Shown here in pieces: positions 41,848 through 50,481 of a stretch of 64,000 bases of DNA. Made by a program: the position numbers and the translations under genes. Source of the DNA: G942493275 sp942493275 (GTDB lineage Bacteria; Actinomycetota; Coriobacteriia; Anaerosomatales; PHET01); NCBI GenBank assembly GCA_942493275.1, contig OW818687.1:930001-994000 (forward strand), given 5' to 3'. The notes under the pieces were generated by a model. It searched no databases and was not told the DNA's origin. It saw only the letters and a program-made list of their open reading frames with translations. The first letter of the stretch is position 1; every line of letters starts with the position of its first letter.

Positions 41848-43095
41848 ATGATGAGTGCCGAGGTTGCCGGCGGCGCCCAGCTCGTCCAATTGATAGCCGC
41901 TGTCGGCGATGCGTGCCTCGTCGTGGCCGGCGGCTGCTCTATCGTCGCCGCGAACTCCGTCGCCGAGCGGCTCTACCTGGCCGATAGCGGCTCCCTGGTG
42001 GGCAGTCGCTTCTCCGACCTGTGCGGAGGCGACCCTACCCGACCGCTCGCGGAGATCGCGGCATGCAACGGATCCGCGCGCTCGTTCTCGGCGATCCAGC
42101 GGCGCAGTGACGGCACGACCTTCCTCGGCGAGTTCTCGGCGAAGCGATGTCACGAGCTCGCAGACGGGCACACGCTCCTGCTTGTTCGGCCCGGCAAGGG
42201 CGAGGAGTCCTCGCCGTGCAAAGACGAGCTCGCCATCCACCAGGAGCTCCTCAACAGCGTCATGGACGGCATCTGCGCCCATACGGTCGACGGCGAACTG
42301 CTCTACGCCAACGACGCGGCCCTGATGATCTGGAAGAAGGACTTCGCCACCATCAAGGCGGAGGGTCCCTACGCGTGGGTCCCCCCCGAGAACAGGCGCA
42401 TCATCGCCGAACGCGTGGCAAAGGTGATCGACTCCGAGTCGGCGATCTTCGAGAACCACCACATCCGCTCGGACGGCCATCCCATCCACACCGAGATACG
42501 CGCGCGCTTGGTCGATACGACTCAGGGCCGCGTCATCATCTCCTCGATGCGCGACATCTCCGAGCGGATCACCGCCGAGGAGATGGTGCGCTACCTCGCG
42601 TACCACGACTCCCTCACCGGGCTCGCCAACCGGGTCCTCTTCGAGCAGGAACTCGCTCACGCACTCTCGCTTGCGAACCGCTACGAGGACCATCTCGGCG
42701 TGCTGTTCATCGACTTGGACGACTTCAAACCGGTCAACGACACCTTCGGCCACTCCGTGGGCGACGACGTGCTTCGCGAGGTCGCGAACCGCATCGTCGG
42801 CGCCGTCCGTGACTCAGATACCGTCGCCCGCTTCGGCGGCGACGAATTCGTCGTGCTCCTGCCCCGCCTGAAGGACCCCGACGACATGTCCGTGATAGCC
42901 CGCAAGCTCTCCGAGGAGATCTCGCGACCGATCCAAGCGGCCGAAGGCACGGTCACGGTGGTTGCGACGCTCGGACTCGCGGTGCACGACCGCATGGAAG
43001 ACGCGGCGTCGATTCTCACAAGAGCGGACCTTGCGATGTATGAGGCGCGCGAAACGGGCATCAACGGCTGGGAGCTGTTTGCCGCCACGTTGTAA
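41848..43095 (+). CDS. PAS-PAS-GGDEF diguanylate cyclase, first of three
   Basis: This 415-residue soluble protein has two PAS-like modules (about 10-100, and 125-240 beginning LLNSVMDGICAHTVDGELLY). A GGDEF domain follows: RYLAYHDSLTGLANRVLFEQ, LGVLFIDLDDFKPVNDTFGH, and RFGGDEFVVLLPRL. The active-site GGDEF is intact, and RDSD five residues before it is a canonical inhibitory I-site, so it should make c-di-GMP under product control. ATG 41848 has GAGGGGGT seven bases upstream. It leads a tandem array with short gaps (8 and 9 bp). Confidence 0.93.
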   Translation: MMSAEVAGGAQLVQLIAAVGDACLVVAGGCSIVAANSVAERLYLADSGSLVGSRFSDLCGGDPTRPLAEIAACNGSARSFSAIQRRSDGTTFLGEFSAKRCHELADGHTLLLVRPGKGEESSPCKDELAIHQELLNSVMDGICAHTVDGELLYANDAALMIWKKDFATIKAEGPYAWVPPENRRIIAERVAKVIDSESAIFENHHIRSDGHPIHTEIRARLVDTTQGRVIISSMRDISERITAEEMVRYLAYHDSLTGLANRVLFEQELAHALSLANRYEDHLGVLFIDLDDFKPVNDTFGHSVGDDVLREVANRIVGAVRDSDTVARFGGDEFVVLLPRLKDPDDMSVIARKLSEEISRPIQAAEGTVTVVATLGLAVHDRMEDAASILTRADLAMYEARETGINGWELFAATL

Positions 43096-43103
43096 GGGCG
43101 CAC

Positions 43104-44000
43104 ATGCCGCATCTGGGGAACACGTATAGATCGGCGATCAGGAGTGACTCCGAGGAGCTCGCGCTTGCGCGCATCGCACTCGACGTGACTCACGAGTGCA
43201 TGCTCGTCCACACTGTCGACGGCGTGGTGGTCCTCTTCAACGACGCGATGGCGTCCTCCGTCGGCCTTACGCCGGAGGAGTTCGCCGCGCTGCCTCCGTG
43301 GGGGTGGAGCGCCCAGCCCCCTGAGGCTCGGGTCCGGCTCCTGGCCGAGATCAGCTCCCAGCCCGGCGGCTACACATTCAAGAGCAAGACGCCGAGTGAA
43401 GACGGCCGCGAACGGTGGACCGAGATTCGCGCCACCTTCGTGGGCGCCGAGTCCGCAGGTCTCATCGTCGCCGTCTCCCACGACGTCACCGATCAGGTCC
43501 GCGCCGAGCGGATCCTCACTCAGATGGCCTTCGAGGACCCGCTCACGGGCGTCGGCAACCGCGCCGCATTCGACGAGGGACTGGCGAGGGGCATCGAGTC
43601 CGCCAGGCGGCACGGCGACCTGCTCGGCGTGGTGTTTGCCGACATCGACGGCTTCAAATCGGTGAACGACGACTTCGGGCACCACGTGGGCGACCGCGTC
43701 CTGTCGATCATCGGAAACCGCCTGCAGCACGTGGTGCGCGCCGAAGACACCATCGCCCGCTTCGGCGGTGACGAGTTCGTCATGGTCGCCCCCCGCCTCG
43801 AATCACCCGCCGATCTGGACGCCATCGCCGAGAAGTTCGCAGCCACTATCGCGGAGCCCATCATGGTCGGACACGACGAGTTCCGGCTTCATGCGGCGAC
43901 CGGGCATGCGATCTACGACCCCGCGGTCGACGACGCCCGATCGCTCCTGATGCGGGCGGACCTCGCGATGTACGAGTCGAAAAGGCCCCGCAAAGTGTAA
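43104..44000 (+). CDS. PAS-GGDEF diguanylate cyclase, second of three
   Basis: This 298-residue protein has one PAS module (about 25-135) and a GGDEF domain with AFEDPLTGVGNRAAFDEGLA, GVVFADIDGFKSVNDDFGHH and RFGGDEFVMVAPRL. I-site RAED is in the expected place. The PAS-to-GGDEF junction is close to that of its two neighbours, which suggests origin by duplication of a PAS-GGDEF unit. Start ATG 43104. Confidence 0.93.
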   Translation: MPHLGNTYRSAIRSDSEELALARIALDVTHECMLVHTVDGVVVLFNDAMASSVGLTPEEFAALPPWGWSAQPPEARVRLLAEISSQPGGYTFKSKTPSEDGRERWTEIRATFVGAESAGLIVAVSHDVTDQVRAERILTQMAFEDPLTGVGNRAAFDEGLARGIESARRHGDLLGVVFADIDGFKSVNDDFGHHVGDRVLSIIGNRLQHVVRAEDTIARFGGDEFVMVAPRLESPADLDAIAEKFAATIAEPIMVGHDEFRLHAATGHAIYDPAVDDARSLLMRADLAMYESKRPRKV

Positions 44001-44009
44001 TGTAGAGCC

Positions 44010-44987
44010 ATGACGACTCCCGGCGACACCTGCAGATCAGGCCGGCTCATCGGCCACCTTGCTCTTGACCAGCAGGTCGCACTGCTCCACGACCTCATCG
44101 ACAGCACCCCTGACGCGATCATCGCCCACGAGCCGGACGGCACCATCGCCTTTTACAGCGGCGGAGCCTGCGAGTTGCTTGGACTGACCAGGCAACAGAT
44201 GGCGACGCTCGGCCCCTACGGCTGGATCGCACCAGATGCCATGCGTGGTTCCACCGTACGGCTCGACAAGATCCTCAACGAAGGCGAGCTGACCTTCGAG
44301 AGCCAGGCGCTGAGGGCGGACGGCACGATCATCCCGACCGAGGTCGTGGCCCGTCGACTGGAGACGGTCATCGGGCCGCTCATCGTCGCCGTGATCAGGG
44401 ACGTCTCTGTGCGAAGGCGGGCCCAGGAACGGCTCGAGTTCCTCGCCTACCACGATTCGCTGACCGGGCTTTGGAACCGTACGGCGTTCGATCAGCGCCT
44501 GGGCCTCGCGATCGCGGACGCCGCGCGTCACGGGGATCTGCTGGCGCTCGCCTACATCGACCTGGACAAGTTCAAGCCGATCAACGACCACTTCGGCCAC
44601 GAGACGGGCGACGCCGTGCTCGTCGAGATCGGGCGACGCCTGGAGGTCACGGTGCGCCAGCAAGACGCCGTGGCGCGTCTGGGCGGCGACGAATTCGTGG
44701 TCCTCCTCCCCAGAACCACGACCGTCAGCGAGCTCGGGCCGGTCGCCGAGCGTCTGCTCTCGGTGATCCGGGAGCCCGTCTCTGCCTGCGGGAGCGACTG
44801 CGTCATCGAGGCGAGCCTGGGTCTGGCCGTGTTCGACCCGGAGACCGACGACGCCCGGGCGCTCGTCGTGAAAGCGGACATCGCGATGTACGCCGCCAAG
44901 CTCGATCCAGAGCACGAGTGGCTGCTCTACGACCGCTCCATGGGTCTGTTGCCACCGCACTACGTGACCCCGATCGACGGCGAGTGA
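44010..44987 (+). CDS. PAS-GGDEF diguanylate cyclase, third of three
   Basis: This 325-residue protein has one PAS module (about 25-135: LIDSTPDAIIAHEPDGTIAF) and a GGDEF domain with FLAYHDSLTGLWNRTAFDQR, ALAYIDLDKFKPINDHFGHE and RLGGDEFVVLLPRT. I-site RQQD precedes the active loop. It ends five bases before the RelE-like gene, so that gene is probably on the same transcript. Confidence 0.93.
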   Translation: MTTPGDTCRSGRLIGHLALDQQVALLHDLIDSTPDAIIAHEPDGTIAFYSGGACELLGLTRQQMATLGPYGWIAPDAMRGSTVRLDKILNEGELTFESQALRADGTIIPTEVVARRLETVIGPLIVAVIRDVSVRRRAQERLEFLAYHDSLTGLWNRTAFDQRLGLAIADAARHGDLLALAYIDLDKFKPINDHFGHETGDAVLVEIGRRLEVTVRQQDAVARLGGDEFVVLLPRTTTVSELGPVAERLLSVIREPVSACGSDCVIEASLGLAVFDPETDDARALVVKADIAMYAAKLDPEHEWLLYDRSMGLLPPHYVTPIDGE

Positions 44988-44991
44988 CGGG

Positions 44992-45420
44992 GTGGTCAGG
45001 CTCTCGGTGACCGGCACGTTCCTGGACGCGATGGGCGGGCTCGACCCTCTCGACGCGAAGCGGGTCGCCACATTCGTCGAGAAGCTGGTCGCGTCACCGG
45101 AGGCCTCTGGGCTCAGGCCGGAGATGGTCCACGATGCCCAGGACCGCTCCGCCCGCTCCTTCAAGGTCACCCACGACCTCCGTGCCATCGCCCGAGTCGA
45201 CGGTGACGAGGTCGCGCTGCTGTTCGTCGCGCGCCACGATACCGCCTACGTGTGGGCGCGGACGCATTGCGTCGTGTGCCTGACCGAGACGCGCGAGCTG
45301 CGGCTCGTAGAGCACGGCGGCCCCCACACCGGTCAGCCGATACGGTCGTGGCGCTGCGACGACTCAGGTGATCTGTGCGCCGTTCTGGACTCCCGAGGCA
45401 TCCCGCGGACCGTCAGCTGA
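44992..45420 (+). CDS. RelE/ParE-superfamily-like protein
   Basis: In this 142-residue protein, residues 1-90 resemble the RelE/ParE toxin fold: TGTFLDAMGGLDPLDAKRVA, then RSFKVTHDLRAIARVDGD, then VALLFVARHDTAYVWARTH. The HxxAYxWA ending is also seen in RelE-like modules attached to UvrD-type helicases. A C-terminal segment of about 45 residues follows, with three cysteines. No antitoxin gene flanks it. Starting at GTG 44992, it is packed directly behind a cyclase gene, which argues for a housekeeping or signalling role rather than a toxin module. Confidence 0.55.
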   Translation: MVRLSVTGTFLDAMGGLDPLDAKRVATFVEKLVASPEASGLRPEMVHDAQDRSARSFKVTHDLRAIARVDGDEVALLFVARHDTAYVWARTHCVVCLTETRELRLVEHGGPHTGQPIRSWRCDDSGDLCAVLDSRGIPRTVS

Positions 45421-45505
45421 CTCAGCCGGCCACGCCCCAAGCCCCGTCGCAACCGCGCTATACTCGGAAGCAGGGACTCGTTGCAATCGGGAGGGATCCC
45501 CTGTG

Positions 45506-45979
45506 ATGGCCGAGGAAACCGAATTCGCTCCGTCCGATCAGCCGCTCGACCCTGAGGTCGGGCCGGCCGAGGATGACTTCGCCGAGGAGCCTCCGGTCGA
45601 AGAGCGCCCCAAGCGAAGCCTGTGGGGTCTTCTCGGAATCATCGCGCTTGTTGTCATCGTGATCCTCATCCTGCTGATGCTGCGCGGATGCGGTGGAGCC
45701 GACGACGACGTCAACAGTGACAGCCTCAAGACGATCGAGCCGGTCATCGAGCACGAAGTCCAGGCGGGCGTGGTGTCCGTGTGGGTCGAAGATGCAGGCA
45801 ACGTCGACGCGGTGCTGGAAGGCGCAGGTCTCGGCGGGGCCGATGCGGTCGACATGGAAGACGGCCGCTTCGTCGTCACGGTCCCGGTCGGTTCCGAGCA
45901 GCAGTCAGTCGAGGCGCTCATGAGCCAGCCGGGCGTCTACGACGCAGGATTCGTCTACGAGGAAGTCAGCGAACCCTAG
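45506..45979 (+). CDS. Single-pass membrane protein with acidic N-terminus
   Basis: This 157-residue protein has a highly acidic N-terminal 35 residues, a basic patch (RPKRS), one transmembrane helix (about 39-59), then GCGGADDD and an exported domain of about 95 residues with alternating strands (VSVWVEDAGNVDAVLEGAG). No family recognised. ATG 45506 follows GGGAGGG. A TATACT hexamer at 45459-45464 may be its -10. The stop interlocks with pheA through CTAG. Confidence 0.7.
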   Translation: MAEETEFAPSDQPLDPEVGPAEDDFAEEPPVEERPKRSLWGLLGIIALVVIVILILLMLRGCGGADDDVNSDSLKTIEPVIEHEVQAGVVSVWVEDAGNVDAVLEGAGLGGADAVDMEDGRFVVTVPVGSEQQSVEALMSQPGVYDAGFVYEEVSEP

Positions 45980-46809
45980 CCGGCGGGCCGGTCCCCTCGG
46001 GGGTAGCTGCCGAGCACCTTCACCTCGCGGAGCTTGAGCCGCAGGCAGTCCAGCGCCGTGCGCACGTGCTGGTCCTCAACGTGCCCCTCCAGGTCGATGA
46101 AGAACATGTAGTCGCCGAGCGCCCGCTTCGTGGGCCGCGACTGCAGCTTCGTCAGGTTGATCTCACCGTAGGCGAACTCGGAGAGGATCATGAGCAGCGC
46201 GCCGGGCTTGTCCGCTCGGAGGAACAGCGCGAGCGTGGTCTTGTCGTCGCCGCTGCGCGGACACAACCCGCGTCCGATCACCACGAAGCGCGTCTGGTTC
46301 CCGGCATAGTCCTCGACGCCCGGCTCCAGAACCTCGGCGCCGTAGAGCTTCGCGGCCAGCTCAGGTCCCAGAGCCGCTGTGCCAGGGTTCGCCATCGCCA
46401 TCTGGACCGCCTCGGCGTTTGAGTTCGCCGCGATCACCGAGCGGCCGGGCAGGTTGCGCGCCAGCCAGCGACGGCACTGCCCGCTCGCCTGCGGGTGCGC
46501 GTAGACCTCGGTGACCTTCGCGAGATCGGTGCCCGGGGCGGCAGACAGCGCGTGGTGGATGTCGAGCACGATCTCGCCCTGGATCTCGAGCTGCGTGTCG
46601 AACGCCAGGCCGTCGAGCGTCGCGTTGACGCTCCCCTCCACGCTGTTCTCGATCGGCACGACGCCCGCGTGACACAGTCCCCGCTCGACGGCTTCGAAGA
46701 CCTCTTCGATGCTCGAGCAGGGGTATGGTTCCACGTCTTCGATCTCGAGCCGCAACAAGGCCTCTTCCGAGAAGGTCCCGGCCGGGCCGAGGAAGGCGTA
46801 ACGCGCCAC
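45976..46809 (-). CDS. pheA: Prephenate dehydratase
   Basis: This 277-residue enzyme converts prephenate to phenylpyruvate in phenylalanine synthesis. The catalytic domain opens YAFLGPAGTFSEEALL and contains GVVPIENSVEGSVNATLD and GNQTRFVVIGR (the TRF motif). A C-terminal ACT domain (about 195-275) has KPGALLMILSEFAYGEINL, preceding the ESRP-like QSRPTKRALGDYMFFIDLEG. No chorismate mutase domain is present. GTG 46809 is chosen because AGGAG lies six bases upstream and the previous gene's TGA ends one base before it; ATG starts at 46830 and above would overlap that gene. Confidence 0.93.
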   Translation of the reverse strand: MARYAFLGPAGTFSEEALLRLEIEDVEPYPCSSIEEVFEAVERGLCHAGVVPIENSVEGSVNATLDGLAFDTQLEIQGEIVLDIHHALSAAPGTDLAKVTEVYAHPQASGQCRRWLARNLPGRSVIAANSNAEAVQMAMANPGTAALGPELAAKLYGAEVLEPGVEDYAGNQTRFVVIGRGLCPRSGDDKTTLALFLRADKPGALLMILSEFAYGEINLTKLQSRPTKRALGDYMFFIDLEGHVEDQHVRTALDCLRLKLREVKVLGSYPRGDRPAG

Positions 46810-46810
46810 G

Positions 46811-48379
46811 TCAGACTCCTGTCCACTCATCGAATGCAGATTCACCGGGCTCATGCGCATGCCCCAGGGCGGCGCGGACCGTCGCCGAAGGCGCCTTCAC
46901 TCTGTTCTTGCCGCCATTCTTCGCGTTGTACAGCGCGTTGTCAGCCTCGCGCAGCAGCGATTCCTTGTCACCCGAGTGAACGGGGAACGTCGCCAGCCCG
47001 ATGCTCACGGTGAGGGTGCAGCACGGATCGCCGTCCGCATCAGTGAACATGTGCTCGGCGACGGCTTCCCGGATCTTCTCGGCCACGATGAAGGCGCCGG
47101 CCGCGTCTGTCTCGGGGAGCACCACCGAGAACTCCTCGCCACCATAGCGCGCGACCAGGTCGACTTCGCGCACGGCGGTCTCGATCACCCGACCCAGATC
47201 GGCCAGAGCCGAGTCACCGGCGATGTGTCCGTGGGCGTCGTTGAAGCTCTTGAAGTCGTCGGCGTCGAGCATGAGCAACGACAGCTGCTTGTCGTAGCGG
47301 CGCGCACGCTCGACCTCTTCGTCGAGACGTTGCTGCAGGTAGCGGTAGTTGACCAGGCCGGTCAGCTCGTCGGTGATGGCGAGACGGCGCGTCAGCTTGT
47401 AGAGCCTCGAGTTCTCGACGGCCACCACCAGCTCACTCGCCACGGCGCCAAGCACGAGCCGGTCCTCCTCCTGAAGATCCTCGATGTCTTCGGACGCCGC
47501 ACAGAACAGCACCATCACGTCACTGTGGTCGAAGATCGACAGGCAGGCGAAGTGCTCGTCGGTTCCGGCCACGACGCCAGCGCCGATCCCCTGGTACGAC
47601 AGCGGCTCTCCCGACATCCCGGCCATGGCCGAGAAGATCGTCTCGGACCGCTGCTTGTCGACCACGAACAGGCAGCACGCGCCCACACCCAGCACCTTGG
47701 CGATGATCTCGAGAACCATCGGGCCCACGCTCTCGAAGTCGAGCGAGGAGTGGATGAGCTCGGTCACCTGCGACACGGCCTGAAGCTCGGAGAGGCGCTG
47801 CTGGAGCTCCTCGCCGAGGACACGCTTCTCTTCGAGCGCCTTGGCCATCTCCGTCTCGCGAGTTCTCTGTCGCTCCTTGGCGGCCGAGACGAGCACGCCC
47901 ACGACCGGCACAGCGAGGACCTTGAGGGTGAAGTAGACGGGGCCGACCTCAACGATGTTGTGCGCGGCCTGATGTCCCATCGCGTATGCCACGCCGATGA
48001 GCGCACCGGCCACCCATGCCTCGCGCTCGCTGACGACGAGCGCGTAGGCCACCGGCAGCATCAGAACCAGTGGGTAGAAGGCGTCCTCGCGCAGGTGAAA
48101 CAGGTAGGTGAAACCCGCAACCGCGAACAGGTCGAGCGGCAGCGTCCACATGACCACGCGCCGAATCGTGCCGGCCCGCACCTCCACGGCCTTGATGATC
48201 AGGCTGCCGAGGACGAGCGAGCCGAGCAGCGCAAAGTACAGGTACCACTCGTCGGAGCCGACGGCAAAATGGCCCATCAGGAAGTAGAGGAGCGTCAGGG
48301 CGACGACAAGCACCATTCGGGCGCGTGTGTACAGGCGCTCCTCGGCAGGCGTCTCTGTCTGTGGGTGGGACGGGGGCAC
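46811..48379 (-). CDS. Membrane GAF-GGDEF diguanylate cyclase
   Basis: This protein of about 522 residues has five or six transmembrane spans in the first 175 residues, a coiled-coil (AKALEEKRVLGEELQQRLSE) and a GAF domain (about 220-360). The GGDEF domain has AITDELTGLVNYRYLQQRLD, LMLDADDFKSFNDAHGH and RYGGEEFSVVLPE. The loop is GGEEF with I-site REVD, both expected to be functional. GTG 48379 with GGGAG upstream is my best start; ATG 48316 would cut into the first span. Two tandem TATACT hexamers (48434-48439, 48443-48448) lie upstream on this strand. The end is coupled to pheA. Confidence 0.88.
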   Translation of the reverse strand: MPPSHPQTETPAEERLYTRARMVLVVALTLLYFLMGHFAVGSDEWYLYFALLGSLVLGSLIIKAVEVRAGTIRRVVMWTLPLDLFAVAGFTYLFHLREDAFYPLVLMLPVAYALVVSEREAWVAGALIGVAYAMGHQAAHNIVEVGPVYFTLKVLAVPVVGVLVSAAKERQRTRETEMAKALEEKRVLGEELQQRLSELQAVSQVTELIHSSLDFESVGPMVLEIIAKVLGVGACCLFVVDKQRSETIFSAMAGMSGEPLSYQGIGAGVVAGTDEHFACLSIFDHSDVMVLFCAASEDIEDLQEEDRLVLGAVASELVVAVENSRLYKLTRRLAITDELTGLVNYRYLQQRLDEEVERARRYDKQLSLLMLDADDFKSFNDAHGHIAGDSALADLGRVIETAVREVDLVARYGGEEFSVVLPETDAAGAFIVAEKIREAVAEHMFTDADGDPCCTLTVSIGLATFPVHSGDKESLLREADNALYNAKNGGKNRVKAPSATVRAALGHAHEPGESAFDEWTGV

Positions 48380-48433
48380 GGCACTCCCAGGCAAGGTATG
48401 CGTGCGGCACGGTGCGGGATTTTGCGTGGTACA

Positions 48434-48448
48434 AGTATAGGGAGTATA
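48434..48448 (-). promoter_or_regulatory. Tandem TATACT hexamers upstream of GAF-GGDEF gene
   Basis: Two TATACT boxes nine bases apart on the minus strand, within the 111-bp divergent gap to larB, could be alternative -10 elements. No clear -35. Confidence 0.35.
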
Positions 48449-48490
48449 CCCTCGACCTGCCCACACACAGGGCCTCGCGACAGGAACCCG

Positions 48491-49294
48491 ATGAATCGCG
48501 ATTCACTGCTCAGATTGCTGGCCGACGTCTCCTCGGGCGCAACCTCCCCCGGTGACGCCGCCGAGGCGCTCGCCGCGGCGCCCTATACCGAGATCACCGG
48601 GGCCTCCGGCGACGCCGAGGCGCGGGTCGACCATCACCGCGCGCTGCGCTGCGGATTCCCCGAGGTCATCTTCTGCCAGGGCAAGACCGCCGAGCAGGTC
48701 TCCTCGATCGCCCAGGAGCTTCTTCGCAGGTCGGAGGTCGTGCTTGCCACCCGCGCCAGCGCCGCGCAGTACCAGGCGCTCGCGCGGCGTATCGATGACG
48801 CGCGGTGGATCGAGATCCCCGGACTGATCGTCATCGACCGCCGGCAGGACCCGCCTGTCGAAGGCCACGTGGTAGTCGCGAGTGCTGGCACCGCCGACAT
48901 GCCCGTTGCCGAGGAAGCCGCCGTCTCGGCGGAGGTGATGGGCTGCCGCGTGACGCGCCTGTACGACGTCGGAGTCGCCGGGGTCCACCGGGCGCTGGCC
49001 CACACCGACACCCTGCGCTCCGCCCGCTGCGTGATCGCCGTGGCCGGGATGGAGGGGGCGCTCCCCTCGCTCGTCGCAGGACTCGTGGACGTTCCGGTCG
49101 TCGCGGTGCCCACGAGCGTGGGTTACGGAGCCAACTTCGGCGGCGTCTCGGCGCTGCTCACGATGCTGAACTCGTGCGCCGGCGGCATCGGCGTGGTCAA
49201 CATCGACAACGGCTTCGGCGCGGCCGTGCTCGCGACCCGCATCAACCGCCCCGCATGGGCCGCGGACCTCGACGCGCAGGACTCCGCGAAATGA
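48491..49294 (+). CDS. larB: LarB, pyridinium-3,5-biscarboxylic acid mononucleotide synthase
   Basis: This 267-residue enzyme makes the first intermediate of the nickel-pincer nucleotide cofactor from nicotinic acid adenine dinucleotide and CO2. The C-terminal two thirds resemble PurE-type AIR carboxylase: GFPEVIFCQGKT, VVASAGTADMPVAEEAA, VAGMEGALPSLVAGL, and NSCAGGIGVVNIDNGFGAA with the conserved Cys. It overlaps larC by four bases (ATGA). larA and larE are not in the window. Confidence 0.93.
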   Translation: MNRDSLLRLLADVSSGATSPGDAAEALAAAPYTEITGASGDAEARVDHHRALRCGFPEVIFCQGKTAEQVSSIAQELLRRSEVVLATRASAAQYQALARRIDDARWIEIPGLIVIDRRQDPPVEGHVVVASAGTADMPVAEEAAVSAEVMGCRVTRLYDVGVAGVHRALAHTDTLRSARCVIAVAGMEGALPSLVAGLVDVPVVAVPTSVGYGANFGGVSALLTMLNSCAGGIGVVNIDNGFGAAVLATRINRPAWAADLDAQDSAK

Positions 49295-50481
49295 TCGGCG
49301 TCCTCGACTGCTCGACGGGAGTGTCGGGCGACAAGCTGCTCGGTGCACTGCTCGACGCGGGATCGCGCGACGGCAGCTTCACCGCCGACCACCTGCGCGC
49401 ACTCGCCGCGGCACTGGCGCCCGAGGCCGAGGTCATCGTCGAGCCGAGACGCTCGCACGGTATCGTCGCGACTGGCGTGCGGGTCGAAGCGGCGCGCCAG
49501 CCGTCGCACCGCTCCTGGGCGATTATCCGCGAACTGCTCGGCGAGGCCGATCTGGCCGAGGAGGTGCGCGCGACGGCCCTGCGAGCGTTCGCCGAGCTGG
49601 CCGAGGCAGAGGCCCGGGCGCACGGATGCGCGGTCGACGACGTCCACTTCCACGAGGTCGGGGCGCTCGACTCCATCGTTGACGTCGTCGGTGTCTGCGC
49701 GGGCATGCACGCGCTGGGCATCGAAACGCTGTACTCCACCCCGGTCGCAACCGGTTGGGGGACGGTGGCCACGAGCCACGGCGTGCTCGGCGTACCGGCG
49801 CCCGCCACCGCGCTGCTGCTCGAGGGAGTCCCCGTCACCGCAGGACCCGCTCGCCCGGACGGCGGCGCCCCCGGCGAGCTCACGACCCCCACCGGCATCG
49901 CGCTGCTGCGCGCGCTCGGGGCCCGCTTCGAGCCCGCGCCTCCGATGCGCCCGGTGCGCTCGGGATACGGCGCCGGCACCCGCGACATCGGGCATCCCAA
50001 CGTCTGCCGCATCACGCTCGGCGAGCAGCTGGACCGAGCTGCCGCACTCGATCGCGCGACGGTCGCCGTACTCGAAACCAACGTGGACCACCTGTCTGGC
50101 GAGGCGGTGGGGGTCGCGCTCGACCAGCTCATCGCCGAGGGCGCGCTCGATGCGTGGGCGACGCCCGTGACGATGAAGAAGGGGCGCCCGGCCCTGCTGC
50201 TGTCCGCACTCGTGCCCGAAAGCTCCGCCGAGAAGTTCGCGAGCCGTCTCTCGGAGCTCACCGGGACACTCGGCGTGCGCGTGAGCGCCGTCGAGCGCTT
50301 CGAAGCGACGCGAGAGCATCACGAGGTCGCGACCGAGTGGGGCGTCGTGCGGGTGAAGTCCGGCGCGGGTCGCGTGCGCGTCGAAGCCGACGACGTCGCC
50401 CGGATCGCCCGGGAGCGTTCCCAGCCCTACCACGTGGTCGCCGCGGCCCTCGATGAGGCTGTCCGAGAGACACTCGGCTGA
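49291..50481 (+). CDS. larC: LarC, nickel insertion protein for pincer cofactor
   Basis: This 396-residue single uninterrupted frame contains CSTGVSGDKLLGALLDAG, VDDVHFHEVGALDSIVDVVG, ELTTPTGIALLRAL and ETNVDHLSGEAVGVALDQL, the LarC signatures. In Lactobacillus the protein is made from larC1/larC2 by frameshifting; here both halves are in one frame. It catalyses CTP-dependent nickel insertion into the thiolated precursor. It is coupled to larB. Confidence 0.93.
   Translation: MIGVLDCSTGVSGDKLLGALLDAGSRDGSFTADHLRALAAALAPEAEVIVEPRRSHGIVATGVRVEAARQPSHRSWAIIRELLGEADLAEEVRATALRAFAELAEAEARAHGCAVDDVHFHEVGALDSIVDVVGVCAGMHALGIETLYSTPVATGWGTVATSHGVLGVPAPATALLLEGVPVTAGPARPDGGAPGELTTPTGIALLRALGARFEPAPPMRPVRSGYGAGTRDIGHPNVCRITLGEQLDRAAALDRATVAVLETNVDHLSGEAVGVALDQLIAEGALDAWATPVTMKKGRPALLLSALVPESSAEKFASRLSELTGTLGVRVSAVERFEATREHHEVATEWGVVRVKSGAGRVRVEADDVARIARERSQPYHVVAAALDEAVRETLG

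Noticed and set aside
46853..49294. Long plus-strand frame of more than 800 codons opposite pheA and the GAF-GGDEF gene
   Set aside because: Only its last third (larB, from 48491) is real; the rest is Arg/His/Gly-rich antisense translation of GC-rich genes with no family motif.
49291..50481. Programmed frameshift in larC as in Lactobacillus
   Set aside because: Both halves lie in one continuous frame, so no frameshift is needed.
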